64,000 bases of DNA from an uncultured Prolixibacteraceae bacterium (GTDB lineage Bacteria > Bacteroidota > Bacteroidia > Bacteroidales > Prolixibacteraceae): the NCBI GenBank assembly GCA_937915865.1, contig CALGIG010000107.1, positions 62,001 through 126,000 of the forward strand. The letters run 5' to 3'. The translations under genes were made by a program, and so were the position numbers. The notes under the pieces were generated by a model, which saw only the letters and a list, made by a program, of their open reading frames with translations, had not been told where the DNA came from and did not search any database. Shown here in pieces: positions 16,619 through 26,511 of this stretch (its first letter is position 1; each line of letters begins with the position of its first letter).

Positions 16619-17896
16619 TTACTTTCGCTTTGTAATCAGTACTTTATCTATTTTATTTCCATCAATATCTACAACTTCGATGGTACAGTCTGAAACTTTA
16701 ATTTTGTCGCCAAGTTTTGGAATTTTGTTGAGTTGGTTGAAAACATAACCAGCTACAGTCGAGTAGTCAATTTCTTCAAAGTTGATGTAAAAATTTTCAA
16801 TAAGGTCAACCAATGTTTCAATTGGGGCATCCCCACTAACCAAAACTGTTTGATCTTCACGTACAAAGACTTCAGGTTCAGCCTTTTCCCCTTCTTCAGG
16901 TACATTACCTATAATGTTCTCTATGATGTCGTGTAATGTAATAATTCCTTCAAAACTACCATATTCGTCAACGACAATAGCAGTATAATTTTGCTTTTGC
17001 CTGAAAATATCCAGAACCTTTTGTGCATCAGCATTCTCTGGAACAACAACGGGTTTATGCAATAATTTTTCGAATTTCCGGGGCGATGATGAATAATAGT
17101 TCACCAAGTATTCTTTAATTTTCAGGATACCGATAAATTCGTCAATACTTTTACGGCCAACTATCGCAATGCTGTGCTTAATGCTAAGTATTTCGGTATG
17201 GAATTCTTCTTTAGATAATTCGTAATCAACCCATTCCACATCTTTTCGATGAGTCATTATATGTTTGGCTTTCTTGTCGGAGAAATAGAAAACCTTTTCG
17301 TGCATCTGGTTTTGTTCTTTTTCAATCACCCCTTCGTGAGAAGCAAATTTAATCATGTGGCGTAGTTCTTCCTCGGTCATTTGCCCTTCTGAATACCTAA
17401 TTCCCAGAAGTTTGTTGATTAATGCGGTTGAAACAGCAAGTAATTTTACAAAGGGATAGAAAACTTTACTAAATCCGAAGATGAACGGAGCAATATAAAC
17501 CGAAATTTTTTCAGGATTGCTTAATGCAATAGTTTTAGGAACTAATTCTCCAATAACTATGGAAACAAAAGTGATGACTAAAACAGTCAATGAAAGTGCT
17601 ATTTCGTGTGCATACGGTTGGACTAATTGGTATTTCTCAATGTATGGAGTAATATCGTCGGCTATACTTAATCCTCCGTAAACGCCTGTAATAATACCAA
17701 TTAAAGTGATTCCTACCTGGATTGCAGAAAGAAAATTTTCTGAATTTTCAAGTAGTTTTAAAGCAATTCGTGCACCTTTTGAGCCTTTAACTTTATATTG
17801 TTCCAGGCGGGCTTTCTTACCCGAAATCAAAGCTGCTTCCGAAAGTGCAAAAAAACCATTCAGTAGAATTAAAAATCCTAATATAATCAGTTCCAT
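16619..17896 (-). CDS. CNNM/CorC-type membrane protein (hemolysin family, DUF21-CBS)
   Basis: The 425-residue protein has an N-terminal DUF21 transmembrane domain (about 1-190; hydrophobic segments near 1-20, 55-80, 95-118, 125-150), then two CBS domains (about 205-330, with MTHRKDVEWVD and YTAIVVDEYGSFEGIITLHD) and a CorC_HlyC domain (about 345-420). Family members are linked to Mg2+/Co2+ export; the 'hemolysin' label is historical. It starts 14 bases after the M14 peptidase stop, so the two probably share an mRNA. Transport function is inferred from homologous families. Confidence 0.88.
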   Translation of the reverse strand: MELIILGFLILLNGFFALSEAALISGKKARLEQYKVKGSKGARIALKLLENSENFLSAIQVGITLIGIITGVYGGLSIADDITPYIEKYQLVQPYAHEIALSLTVLVITFVSIVIGELVPKTIALSNPEKISVYIAPFIFGFSKVFYPFVKLLAVSTALINKLLGIRYSEGQMTEEELRHMIKFASHEGVIEKEQNQMHEKVFYFSDKKAKHIMTHRKDVEWVDYELSKEEFHTEILSIKHSIAIVGRKSIDEFIGILKIKEYLVNYYSSSPRKFEKLLHKPVVVPENADAQKVLDIFRQKQNYTAIVVDEYGSFEGIITLHDIIENIIGNVPEEGEKAEPEVFVREDQTVLVSGDAPIETLVDLIENFYINFEEIDYSTVAGYVFNQLNKIPKLGDKIKVSDCTIEVVDIDGNKIDKVLITKRK

Positions 17897-17910
17897 GTAG
17901 TATGTTTATC

Positions 17911-19539
17911 CTACAACGAATTTAATATTGTATCATCAATTTTTTTCGGATGTAGTACTTTAAATACTGGATATGGATTAAAACCACGTTCCCATTGAGG
18001 TAAAAGATAGCGATCCATAAAATTCCATGTTAGCAATCCATCATTTGACTGAGGTTCAAGAAGGTACGCTGCCAAATTTGCTAAGGGTTGAGCAGTCCTG
18101 ATAATATAAGTCCCTGCTTTGAATTCCTGTTGTCCTGATTTCCATATTCCTGTTGCACTATGTGGATAATGACCTTGGTTCAGCCGTTTTTCGGGTTCAA
18201 GTTGAGTCATTTGAAACGACTCAACATTTAATGTCTGAACTTTGGTTAGTTTACCAACAATAATTCCATGTCGTTGCAGTAAGTTAATAATCATAGGATC
18301 AGCCAATTTGACAAGATATGCGTAAGGAAATTTTACGTTTTTTGTAGGGACGTAAGTGGCAATATATGGAACTTCAACTGTCTTTTTTCTATCGGTTTTC
18401 ACATAATCTTCTTCACCATTTGCCTCTTTTACAACGTCAACTTCATAAGTTTTAATCGTTACTTTGGAGTCGATGGGTTTGCCAATGTATAAAATTGGAA
18501 AAGAATCAGTTAATTCAGGATTAGTACCTCGTGCGATTGTTTTTTTATCGACATTAGCAATTAATTGCTTTATTTCAACCGAATGTGTGGAGCAATAATC
18601 AGAAATAGAATGTAATAAAGCATAACATCCCAAAACTCTTGTTTTAAAGTCGGCATAAACATAGTTTTCATTCAGGATTGCCAGCCGATTCCGAATGCCT
18701 ATGTAATTGGTTAAATAACGTGGTTCTGAGGCATATTCTATCCAGCCTTTTTCAGGATTTTTCATATCGATAAATTCGCCATAGAAACAATTTTCAACTT
18801 TGTAATTGTCGCGAAGTACTGTTGATACAAGTGGCATCATTTGTTTTTCCATGTAATTAATCAAAGAATGATCGCCTGCGCAATTCATCATCCAACTGAA
18901 GGTAACTGGTTCTTCGTGGTACGAACCGTTAGTAGTGTGGCAATCAACAGTAACTTGCGGGTCCCATTTAAGTAAAACATTTTTCAGCAACCCATTCATT
19001 TCCAGTGTTTCCAGTTTCATTCCATCGCGGTTAATATCAAGCATTTGTCCGTTGCTACGTAAACCAACTCCATTTTTAGGTCCGTTCTGGTGACTTCGGT
19101 TTTTGGTGCTGATAGCTTCATTCCCGTCGGGATTAAAATTCGGGCAAATTAAAAAGATTATATTTTTTAGCAGATCGCTACGGGTTCCGGAAAGCAATTC
19201 GCGGGCAAACATTAGCGAAGCTTCTTTACCTTCAACTTCGCCGGCGTGAATATTTGCCTGAATGTATAAAACCATACGGCTATCGTTTACAAGCTGTTGC
19301 GGCGATTTAATCATTGGGTTGGCAATTATCATGAGTGGAATTTGCCTTCCTTCTGTTGAAATACCAATTGTTTCAACTTTAATATCTGGTGATTTTTTGC
19401 TGATTTGGTTGATGAAGTCAATAACGTCATCTTCACGAGAAGTTGATTCAAAATTAGATTTTTCAGCAACAGTTTGTGGCTGTGAAAAAGCCAGCAATGT
19501 ACTCATCACTGCCACCAAAGTGAAGTAAATTTTATTCAT
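17911..19539 (-). CDS. Exported M14-family zinc carboxypeptidase
   Basis: The 542-residue protein has a signal peptide (MNKIYFTLVAVMSTLLAFSQ) and an M14 fold. Zinc ligands are H98 and E101 in NIHAGEVEGKE and H201 in VTVDCHTTNGS. The substrate-binding RSNGQMLDINRD lies between them. It acts in the periplasm or outside and should trim C-terminal residues from peptides, although some M14 members cut peptidoglycan. A TACATTTG -7 box lies 30 bases upstream. It is followed after 14 bases by the CNNM-type gene. It is longer than a minimal M14 domain, with about 200 extra C-terminal residues that look beta-rich. Confidence 0.87.
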   Translation of the reverse strand: MNKIYFTLVAVMSTLLAFSQPQTVAEKSNFESTSREDDVIDFINQISKKSPDIKVETIGISTEGRQIPLMIIANPMIKSPQQLVNDSRMVLYIQANIHAGEVEGKEASLMFARELLSGTRSDLLKNIIFLICPNFNPDGNEAISTKNRSHQNGPKNGVGLRSNGQMLDINRDGMKLETLEMNGLLKNVLLKWDPQVTVDCHTTNGSYHEEPVTFSWMMNCAGDHSLINYMEKQMMPLVSTVLRDNYKVENCFYGEFIDMKNPEKGWIEYASEPRYLTNYIGIRNRLAILNENYVYADFKTRVLGCYALLHSISDYCSTHSVEIKQLIANVDKKTIARGTNPELTDSFPILYIGKPIDSKVTIKTYEVDVVKEANGEEDYVKTDRKKTVEVPYIATYVPTKNVKFPYAYLVKLADPMIINLLQRHGIIVGKLTKVQTLNVESFQMTQLEPEKRLNQGHYPHSATGIWKSGQQEFKAGTYIIRTAQPLANLAAYLLEPQSNDGLLTWNFMDRYLLPQWERGFNPYPVFKVLHPKKIDDTILNSL

Positions 19540-19568
19540 AGTGTTTTCAGAATAGAAACCCTTTTATA

Positions 19569-19576
19569 CAAATGTA
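19569..19576 (-). promoter_or_regulatory. Putative -7 box of the M14 peptidase gene
   Basis: Minus-strand TACATTTG matches TAnnTTTG, 30 bases upstream of the ATG at 19539. No -33 TTTG is clear. Confidence 0.35.
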
Positions 19577-19630
19577 GATTTTTTCGGGGTTCCTGGTTTC
19601 AGGAATCAATATTCTGACAATGAATTTTAC

Positions 19631-22153
19631 TTATAGTTTAATTTCGAATTTGGCTCTTAACCCAAAAGAAGGAGCGCCAAGAACCGATTGAGGTTTTACT
19701 CTCCAAACTGCTTCAACACGGAATAATCTCAAAATATTTTCAACTCCTGCACCCAACTCAATGTATGGATTACTCATTTTAGTGATACTCGACGGCAATT
19801 CAACTACCTGCTGATTACTTGAATTAAACGATCCAATCATCCCTTTTGCTGAAACAACTTCTCGTAAACCTAATCGTTTTAACAGAGGTACTCGATTGAA
19901 AAAGAAACCATTAAGGTGATATTCGAGATAGGCGTGAAGGTATTTGTCGTGCACATATTCCATGTAATTCAGCATATTGAAGTCGTACGAAAAATACCCT
20001 TGGGTTTCGTTTCCACGTGGAATGTCGAGCATAGTGTACGGCATTTTCCCAAAGTACATTCCGCCTTCAATCGCATAATTAAATGCCGTTTGCCCAATTC
20101 GCCAGTATTGTTCAATGGTTGTTAAGATTTTTCCGTAGTAGTTTGATTTTCCTGAATAAAAAACCTGTCCTCCGCCGACATTGAAGTGGATAATTGGATA
20201 ATCAGTATTCATATAAACACGAAGGAATTTATCGTCGATTACTTTTTCGAGCCACGAGAAACGAGTGTCGATGTTAAAGTCGATGGCCGAAACTTTGTCA
20301 ACCGCCATGCCATTTCTCATAAAAGGGTAAAATTCAGGTGAAAAATGCCTGATGTAATTTATACCTATCTTATTCATCAACCCCGGATGCCATTCGTATT
20401 CGTAGTTTGCCGAAAGTTTTTGTTCACGGAATAATTCGTCGAGCTCGTCTCGTTTGAAAATTTGTGAAATCAGGTTGTTTTCGGTCGGCGATAAAGCATT
20501 TTCGTACAAGAACAATATTTTCTCATTTTCACCGGAGCGTACAATTTTATCGTCATACGATATTTTGGCTATTTGTCGGTGAATCGTTGGAAATTTATAT
20601 CCAAAACCGCCCATGCCATTTAATTTTTTGTTCCGGAAGCCATATCCAAGTCCACCCCAAATCATATATCGGGTACTAATCTCGCTACTGGTTCGGGCTC
20701 CTGCAAAAATGTGTAATCCTTCTACTTTATTTGTGTTTATAGTGCTTGCGTATGGACCAAATTCAAACTTACCAAGGTCGTAATAACCAGTCATACTCAT
20801 ACGGGTAATGTTGTCGGCAAATTTCACTGCTTTAATGTTACTTACTGAATCAATTGTTCCAGTAACCATTTTTTCGCGGTGGTTGAGTTCTTCTAAACGG
20901 TGAGTTTCCCAATAATTGTCGTCACGGTATTTGGCATCGGGTAGGGTTACTGTTTCAAATCGTCCGTTTCCAGCTGTAAGTTTTACATCTTGTAGTTGGT
21001 TAACGCTTACACTATCAATTACAGACGATTGCGTAAAGAATAAACTAATCGGTTTCTTTGACGGATTGTTTTTTAAAGGTACATAATTGAAAACAGCGTC
21101 AATTTGGTTTCTCCTGAAAAATGGAACTGAGTCTTTTATCATCTGGTAGCTTCCTGATAATTTCATGCTTTTCAGGAAATTTAAATAGCTGGTGTTCGAT
21201 AATTCACCGTCGATATCAACTAAAGAAAAATCTTTGGTTTCAGTTGTCATGTATCCCTTAAAAACTTTGTCTCCAACACGGCGGGGGATAAACCGAATCC
21301 TGTAGTTCTTGACACCTTTTATATTGGTGCTGTCGGTAAGGAAATATTTATAGTAAAACCATCCGTTGTCGGCTAAAGGGCTTACAAAGTTCTGAGCAAA
21401 GAGGGTAATGTAATTGTCATAAAAGTTAACCTCCATGTCGAGAGCACTGGTATAACCCGATATTTCCAGGTCGTCGAGTACGCCAACACCCGAGGTTTTA
21501 TCGGCCAGAACTGTTGATTTTTGTCGCGCCGGATTTTTTTGTATCTCATTGTAAACAAGTTGTTCCGAAAAATAAATAGGTAGAAATTTAGTGCTGTCGT
21601 CGTTGGTTTTAAAAACATTCTGGTTGTTTTTAAAGGCTTTGGAATTGATCATTTTCGGACCTACATTATTCAGATGATACTCCCATTTGGTATATTTTCG
21701 GTAGGAATAGCGGTCGTATTTGGCTGGATTGTTTCTTTTTTTATTCTTTACCATTTCTTTCAGGATGCGCCTTACCGGGCTGTCATCGGGCTGAACAGTA
21801 ACTTCTTTAAGGTTAATTACTTCTGGTTTTAAACTTACTTGTATCTCGTTCACGGTAAATGATTTAACTCCAAAAGTCCGACCATAGTAGCCAACAGATG
21901 TAAATTGAATAGAATCGACCTTTATTTTACTTGTTAACTGGTAGTTACCAATGGTATCAGTAATTGTTCCCAGTGGTGTTTTTTTGAAAACGATGGTGCA
22001 AAAAGGAATAGGTTTCCCTGTTTCCTGATCTGTAACTTTCCCGCGAACTGTTGTTAGCTGCGAAAAAGCAAGGTTTGATGTGCATAGAAAGATAAGTAAT
22101 AGTTGCAATCTGTTCAAAAAAAGATGACCAACTATTGCAGTTTTTTTACCCAT
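19631..22153 (-). CDS. DUF5686 outer-membrane protein with carboxypeptidase-like regulatory domain
   Basis: The 840-residue protein has an N-terminal signal region (hydrophobic about 14-32, ending LAFSQ), a CarboxypepD_reg-like beta-sandwich (about 34-115: VRGKVTDQETGKPIPFCTIVF, DTIGNYQL) and a long DUF5686 region. The C-terminal ~350 residues are rich in alternating aromatic strands and end in GLRAKFEIKL, as expected for a beta-barrel inserted in the outer membrane. Its role is unknown; the family is widespread in Bacteroidota and is related in architecture to TonB-dependent proteins but lacks the plug. It lies 91 bases upstream of the M14 peptidase gene on the same strand. Confidence 0.82.
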   Translation of the reverse strand: MGKKTAIVGHLFLNRLQLLLIFLCTSNLAFSQLTTVRGKVTDQETGKPIPFCTIVFKKTPLGTITDTIGNYQLTSKIKVDSIQFTSVGYYGRTFGVKSFTVNEIQVSLKPEVINLKEVTVQPDDSPVRRILKEMVKNKKRNNPAKYDRYSYRKYTKWEYHLNNVGPKMINSKAFKNNQNVFKTNDDSTKFLPIYFSEQLVYNEIQKNPARQKSTVLADKTSGVGVLDDLEISGYTSALDMEVNFYDNYITLFAQNFVSPLADNGWFYYKYFLTDSTNIKGVKNYRIRFIPRRVGDKVFKGYMTTETKDFSLVDIDGELSNTSYLNFLKSMKLSGSYQMIKDSVPFFRRNQIDAVFNYVPLKNNPSKKPISLFFTQSSVIDSVSVNQLQDVKLTAGNGRFETVTLPDAKYRDDNYWETHRLEELNHREKMVTGTIDSVSNIKAVKFADNITRMSMTGYYDLGKFEFGPYASTINTNKVEGLHIFAGARTSSEISTRYMIWGGLGYGFRNKKLNGMGGFGYKFPTIHRQIAKISYDDKIVRSGENEKILFLYENALSPTENNLISQIFKRDELDELFREQKLSANYEYEWHPGLMNKIGINYIRHFSPEFYPFMRNGMAVDKVSAIDFNIDTRFSWLEKVIDDKFLRVYMNTDYPIIHFNVGGGQVFYSGKSNYYGKILTTIEQYWRIGQTAFNYAIEGGMYFGKMPYTMLDIPRGNETQGYFSYDFNMLNYMEYVHDKYLHAYLEYHLNGFFFNRVPLLKRLGLREVVSAKGMIGSFNSSNQQVVELPSSITKMSNPYIELGAGVENILRLFRVEAVWRVKPQSVLGAPSFGLRAKFEIKL

Positions 22154-22395
22154 GTTTGTTTTCTGTTTCTGTAAGAGTTTACTATTAACAATCGAATGGC
22201 TAGTTCGGATTGTGTACAGCTAGACTGAAGATCAAATTTGTTGAAAAAATTAATCAAGTGATTAGTTTTTCTTAATTTTTTCATGAATGTTAATTTTTCT
22301 TCATGTAAAAATTAGGACTTCGAAGATAAAGAAGATTTGAATGAAAATAGTCAATTAATAGTTAAATAAGATTAAATAGCTGAATTACAGATACT

Positions 22396-23694
22396 TTATT
22401 TGATGTAATTGTCGATAAACTTATTTTTTTGTTCGAAAACCATTTTATCCCAGTGTTCGGCTCGTTGTTCGGTGGTTGGCCACGTGTGTTCGCGATAAGT
22501 AACCGGATAAACAATTTTTTTACCTTTTGCCTGGTTAATTGCAGCATAAACAGATGTAGCCGGGCAGGTATTGTCAACCAAACCGATTTCAACTACAATC
22601 GTTGCTTTCGATAATTTCAAAAGGTTGGCTGCATCGAAGTATGGCAATACTTTCTTCATGTTTTCTTTGTTCCCCGGATGTTCGAATGGTTGAGGCCATC
22701 CGCCTTTGCGGTTTACCAAAGTGCCACCCCAATCGCACATGGCGGGCACGGTTGCCACCACCGCCGAAACACGCTGATCAAGTCCTGCTGCAGCTAGTGC
22801 TTGTCCGCCACCCTGGCTTTCGCCAATTACAATAATGCGCTTTCCATCCCACTCCGGTTGCTGGGTCAGGTAATCAAGCGTTCGGATTAAGCGGAGATAC
22901 ATTCCTCTGAAATACAGGTCATTTCTGCTTTCCAACCCTTTGAAAAAATATTCTTTCAGCTCTCCTGATTCCAGATTGTTATAGTATTCGTCGGGTTGCC
23001 CATTAAGCATTCCATGCGCATTTAGGTCGAAACAAAGCGCTCCTTTTTTTGCGTAGTCTGTAGCATTCGATATTTCCGACCGGCACCACGAGCCTTTTAC
23101 TCCTGCTGCATGAACCAGCAAAACAATTGGTAACGATTTGGTTTTTGCTTTTTCAGGTTTGGCATAATAACCACGTACAGGTTTTGGGCCAATACAATTA
23201 ATCTCGATATTGAAACATATAATGTCTGTTTGTTTCGAATCAACTTTATCCGACTTTACATTCATAGGCAAAGCTTTCAGAGCTGATTTTTCCTGTTCCC
23301 AGTATTTTTTTAAATCTTTGGGGTAGTCGGTTCCTGGTTTTAACTTAAACGGATCGACGATTAAACCTATCAATTTTTTATTTTCTTGCTGACCTGCTGA
23401 AATTCGGATAGAGCAGGATTCATGCCAGACACCGGAGTAAATTACACATGTATCTTTTGTTGGAATAGTAGCTGTTTTTAATAGTAGCTGGTTGTTGTTT
23501 TTCCAAACTTTTACAATTAACGAGTCGTTGGTACGATTGGACAATACTGCTATTACTTTGATTATTTCACCTCGTTTGTAGATTCCATCTTTACGGTTCA
23601 ACTCAAGTTTTAGTGTTTGTGCCTGACCAGAAAATACAATTTCGGTCAAAAAAAACATAACGAAAAATGAACTAATCAATGTTTTCATTACCAT
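22396..23694 (-). CDS. Exported acetylxylan esterase-like (AXE1) alpha/beta hydrolase
   Basis: The 432-residue protein has a signal peptide (about 1-25) and an N-terminal beta-domain (about 28-115). An AXE1/dienelactone-hydrolase-type domain follows. The oxyanion region is PIVLLVHAAGVKGS, the nucleophile elbow is VIGESQGGGQALAAAG, and D and H candidates are VDNTCPATSVYAAIN and YREHTWPT. It probably deacetylates plant or algal polysaccharides in the periplasm, though no glycosidase is adjacent. The start may be the third residue (MKTLISS) rather than the first. It lies downstream of the MMPL transporter on the same strand, 33 bases away. Confidence 0.8.
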   Translation of the reverse strand: MVMKTLISSFFVMFFLTEIVFSGQAQTLKLELNRKDGIYKRGEIIKVIAVLSNRTNDSLIVKVWKNNNQLLLKTATIPTKDTCVIYSGVWHESCSIRISAGQQENKKLIGLIVDPFKLKPGTDYPKDLKKYWEQEKSALKALPMNVKSDKVDSKQTDIICFNIEINCIGPKPVRGYYAKPEKAKTKSLPIVLLVHAAGVKGSWCRSEISNATDYAKKGALCFDLNAHGMLNGQPDEYYNNLESGELKEYFFKGLESRNDLYFRGMYLRLIRTLDYLTQQPEWDGKRIIVIGESQGGGQALAAAGLDQRVSAVVATVPAMCDWGGTLVNRKGGWPQPFEHPGNKENMKKVLPYFDAANLLKLSKATIVVEIGLVDNTCPATSVYAAINQAKGKKIVYPVTYREHTWPTTEQRAEHWDKMVFEQKNKFIDNYIK

Positions 23695-23727
23695 AATGAT
23701 TAGGGGTTTGAAAATACGATAGAATAT

Positions 23728-26142
23728 TTACTTAAACCTATCTTCAGGAAATTCAGCTTCAAGTTGTTTGTCTTCTTCCTCGTTTTCTTCAAAAATTTCG
23801 ACAATCGGTTCGGTGAACGATTTGCTGACCAAAAGCTTATCAAGCGATAATAAAAGTGAAGGCAAGACCAATACATTAAAGAACATTGCGATGAGTAATG
23901 TGGTTGATATTAATATACCAAGTGCCTGCGTTCCGCCGAATTCAGAGACAATAAATACGCTAAACCCAAGAACCAAAACAATACTGGTATAAATCATGCT
24001 GAAACCAGCTTCCTGTAAGGCATTTAAAGCCGATTGCCTGATAGCTCCACCTGTTACCTTAAATTCGTGGCGATACCTCGATAAATACTGAATAGCATTA
24101 TCCACCGAAATTCCCAAGGCGATACTGAAAACGATAATAGTTGATGGCTTTATAGGTATACCAGTAAAACCCATAATTGCTGCAGTAATAATAAGTGGTA
24201 TTATGTTTGGGACCATTGAAACCAAAATCATTCGGAACGAAACGAAAAGGAAAGCCATCAAAACAGAAATCAGGATGATAGCAATGATCACGCTTTCCAA
24301 TAAATTTCGAATCAGGAAGTTGGTCCCTTTTGCGTAAACAACGCTATTCCCGGTAACTTTTACATTAAACTTGGTTTTGTCGAAAATAGAGTCAACTTGA
24401 GGTAAAATATTACTCATAAGTGAATCCATGTGCTTTGTGCTTACATCACGCATCTGGAAACTGATTCGGGTAATTTGTTTGGTACTGTCGACGAATGATT
24501 TCAGAAGGCTACTCCCATTGTTCTCCTTGCTTGTTCCCGAAACATTTTGAGGGATATAGCCGAAAATAAAATTTTTCTCCAAGGAGCTTGGTAAAGAATA
24601 TTTGCTTGAGTCGCCATTAAAATAAGATTGACGCGCAAACTTAAAAACTTCGATCAACGACAATGGCTTGGAAAATTCAGGGTGCTGATTAATAATATTT
24701 TGAAGTTTGTCAATTTTCTGAATTGTTGAATAAGTCAGAATACCGTTTCGTTTTTTGGTATCAACCGAAATTTCAAAAGGCATTACCCCGCCAAAGTGTT
24801 TTTCAAAAAATTTCAAATCAAGTAAGGTAGGGTCATCCGACCGAAAATCGTCAACAACTTTCCCAGAAGTTTTCATCAAGCTAAGCCCAATAAATCCTAC
24901 TACCACAAGAGTTCCGGCAATACTGTAAATCAGGCTTCTGCGATTACTTATCAGGTAAACTACTTTGTCGAGTACAGCGCCAAAAAAATTACTGTCGAGA
25001 TGTTTTAAATGTTTGGGCGTTGGCGCTGCGAACCAACTGAAAAAAATTGGCAGCAACGTAATTGTCAACATGTAAAGAACCATAATGTTGATCGAAGTAA
25101 TTACGCCAAATTCGCGTAGCATTTGGTTAGGAACTAAAATAAAGGCTGCAAAACCAAGAGCTGTTGCAGCATTTGTCATTAGAGAAGCAAAACCAATACG
25201 GTGAATAACCTGAGACAATGCTCTCATTTTATTGCCATGACTACGGAATTCCCAATGGTATTTATTGAGGATATAAATGCAGTTTTCGATTACTATTATA
25301 ACAATGAGCGATGGAATTACGCCTGTTAAAATAGTAATTTTGTAACCAAATAAAACCAGTGTCCCCATCACCCAAATTATGCTGATGCCAACAATTAAAA
25401 GCGAACTGACAATAACACGTACCGATTTGAAAAACAGAAACATTATAAATGTAGCCACTGCAATGCTGATGATAACAAAAAGGAACAATTCGTGCTTTAC
25501 CTTTTGCATGGTAATTGTTCTGATATAAGGCATTCCCGAACAATGAACCTCTACATTATATTTTGTTTTGTACGCTTCAACAGCATTAGTTATACTATTG
25601 GTAATAGCTATCCGGCTAATATCGTTTAATTTTTTCTTGTCGAGGGTAACAGTCATTAGTGTGGCCTTGGTCTTTGGGTTGTAGAGCAAACCCTCATAAA
25701 ATTTCAGCTTAAGAACCTGATTCTTTATGCTGTCGACTTCTGACTGTGTTGTAGGTTTTTGTGCAACTAGAGGAACAATCTTAAACTGGTGAATTTCTTC
25801 ATTTTTAACCAGGTTGATGGCTCTTGAAAGATTGAGAACTTCTTGAACTCCGTCTATTTTTCGAACTTCATTGCCCAGATCGGTCCAGGCATTGAATTGT
25901 TCAAGTTTGAAAAGATCAGGATTTATGGTTCCAATTACAATAACATTTCCATCTTCGCCAAAAAGTTTTTTAAATTCCTGATATACAATTCTTGTACTAT
26001 CTTTTACGGGAAGTAAGGAAGAATTTTCATAAGATAATTTTACATCTTTCGCTTTGAATGCCATGAAGGCAGTCAGGATCGAAAGAACTATAATGATGAT
26101 TGTGCGGTGCTTTAAAATAAAGCGGGAGATATGAGTAAACAT
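23728..26142 (-). CDS. MMPL/RND-superfamily transporter
   Basis: I choose the ATG at 26142 (MFTHISRFILKHRTIII), giving 804 residues; the upstream ATG at 26187 falls inside a -7 box. The protein has two halves, each with a first TM helix, a large periplasmic loop and a cluster of five TM helices (SSD/MMPL pattern), with motifs such as GISVDNAIQYLSRYRHEF near the end. It resembles YdfJ/HpnN-like RND exporters for lipids or other hydrophobic molecules. The acidic C-terminus (EENEEEDKQLEAEF) is cytoplasmic. No membrane fusion or TolC gene is nearby, so it likely works as a lone inner-membrane transporter. Substrate unknown. Confidence 0.85.
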   Translation of the reverse strand: MFTHISRFILKHRTIIIIVLSILTAFMAFKAKDVKLSYENSSLLPVKDSTRIVYQEFKKLFGEDGNVIVIGTINPDLFKLEQFNAWTDLGNEVRKIDGVQEVLNLSRAINLVKNEEIHQFKIVPLVAQKPTTQSEVDSIKNQVLKLKFYEGLLYNPKTKATLMTVTLDKKKLNDISRIAITNSITNAVEAYKTKYNVEVHCSGMPYIRTITMQKVKHELFLFVIISIAVATFIMFLFFKSVRVIVSSLLIVGISIIWVMGTLVLFGYKITILTGVIPSLIVIIVIENCIYILNKYHWEFRSHGNKMRALSQVIHRIGFASLMTNAATALGFAAFILVPNQMLREFGVITSINIMVLYMLTITLLPIFFSWFAAPTPKHLKHLDSNFFGAVLDKVVYLISNRRSLIYSIAGTLVVVGFIGLSLMKTSGKVVDDFRSDDPTLLDLKFFEKHFGGVMPFEISVDTKKRNGILTYSTIQKIDKLQNIINQHPEFSKPLSLIEVFKFARQSYFNGDSSKYSLPSSLEKNFIFGYIPQNVSGTSKENNGSSLLKSFVDSTKQITRISFQMRDVSTKHMDSLMSNILPQVDSIFDKTKFNVKVTGNSVVYAKGTNFLIRNLLESVIIAIILISVLMAFLFVSFRMILVSMVPNIIPLIITAAIMGFTGIPIKPSTIIVFSIALGISVDNAIQYLSRYRHEFKVTGGAIRQSALNALQEAGFSMIYTSIVLVLGFSVFIVSEFGGTQALGILISTTLLIAMFFNVLVLPSLLLSLDKLLVSKSFTEPIVEIFEENEEEDKQLEAEFPEDRFK

Positions 26143-26184
26143 TATTGATTTCGAATGAACTAAGTGAACGTTTAATAAATGTCG

Positions 26185-26192
26185 CAAAAATA
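26185..26192 (-). promoter_or_regulatory. Putative -7 box of the MMPL transporter gene
   Basis: Minus-strand TATTTTTG matches TAnnTTTG, 43 bases upstream of the preferred ATG at 26142. This supports the shorter start. Confidence 0.4.
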
Positions 26193-26511
26193 GTTATTAA
26201 ATTGAATTGCTGATAGCCTCCTGAATAATTAATTGTGGCAATTAAGTGAAAGAAAGCTTGAATATGAGAAAGATATTATTCTATATTTCAGTGTTTTAAT
26301 GTTTTATTTTAACAGGCTGAACGATGAATTCATCACTAATTAAATCTTTGTATTTGCTGTTATTCAACCATTTTTTTGATTGTACTATTCGAAAGTGATA
26401 TTGAATTTTGTGATCGCCATCACCTAATTTAGTAGAAGTTTATTCTGAAAATTGGATTTGTTTATCATTCAAATTGTATCTTCACTTTTCTAAACCAATT
26501 GAATATTTGCT
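26193..26511. other. Divergent AT-rich intergenic region before the GDPD gene
   Basis: About 320 bases separate the leftward transporter and the rightward GDPD gene. A weak rightward promoter is possible: TTTG near 26457 and TATCTTCA near 26477. No small ORF, strong hairpin or repeat is seen. Confidence 0.4.

Noticed and set aside
16619..17896. Hemolysin toxin
   Set aside because: The 'hemolysin family' label is historical. DUF21, CBS pair and CorC_HlyC domains indicate a CNNM-type ion transport protein.
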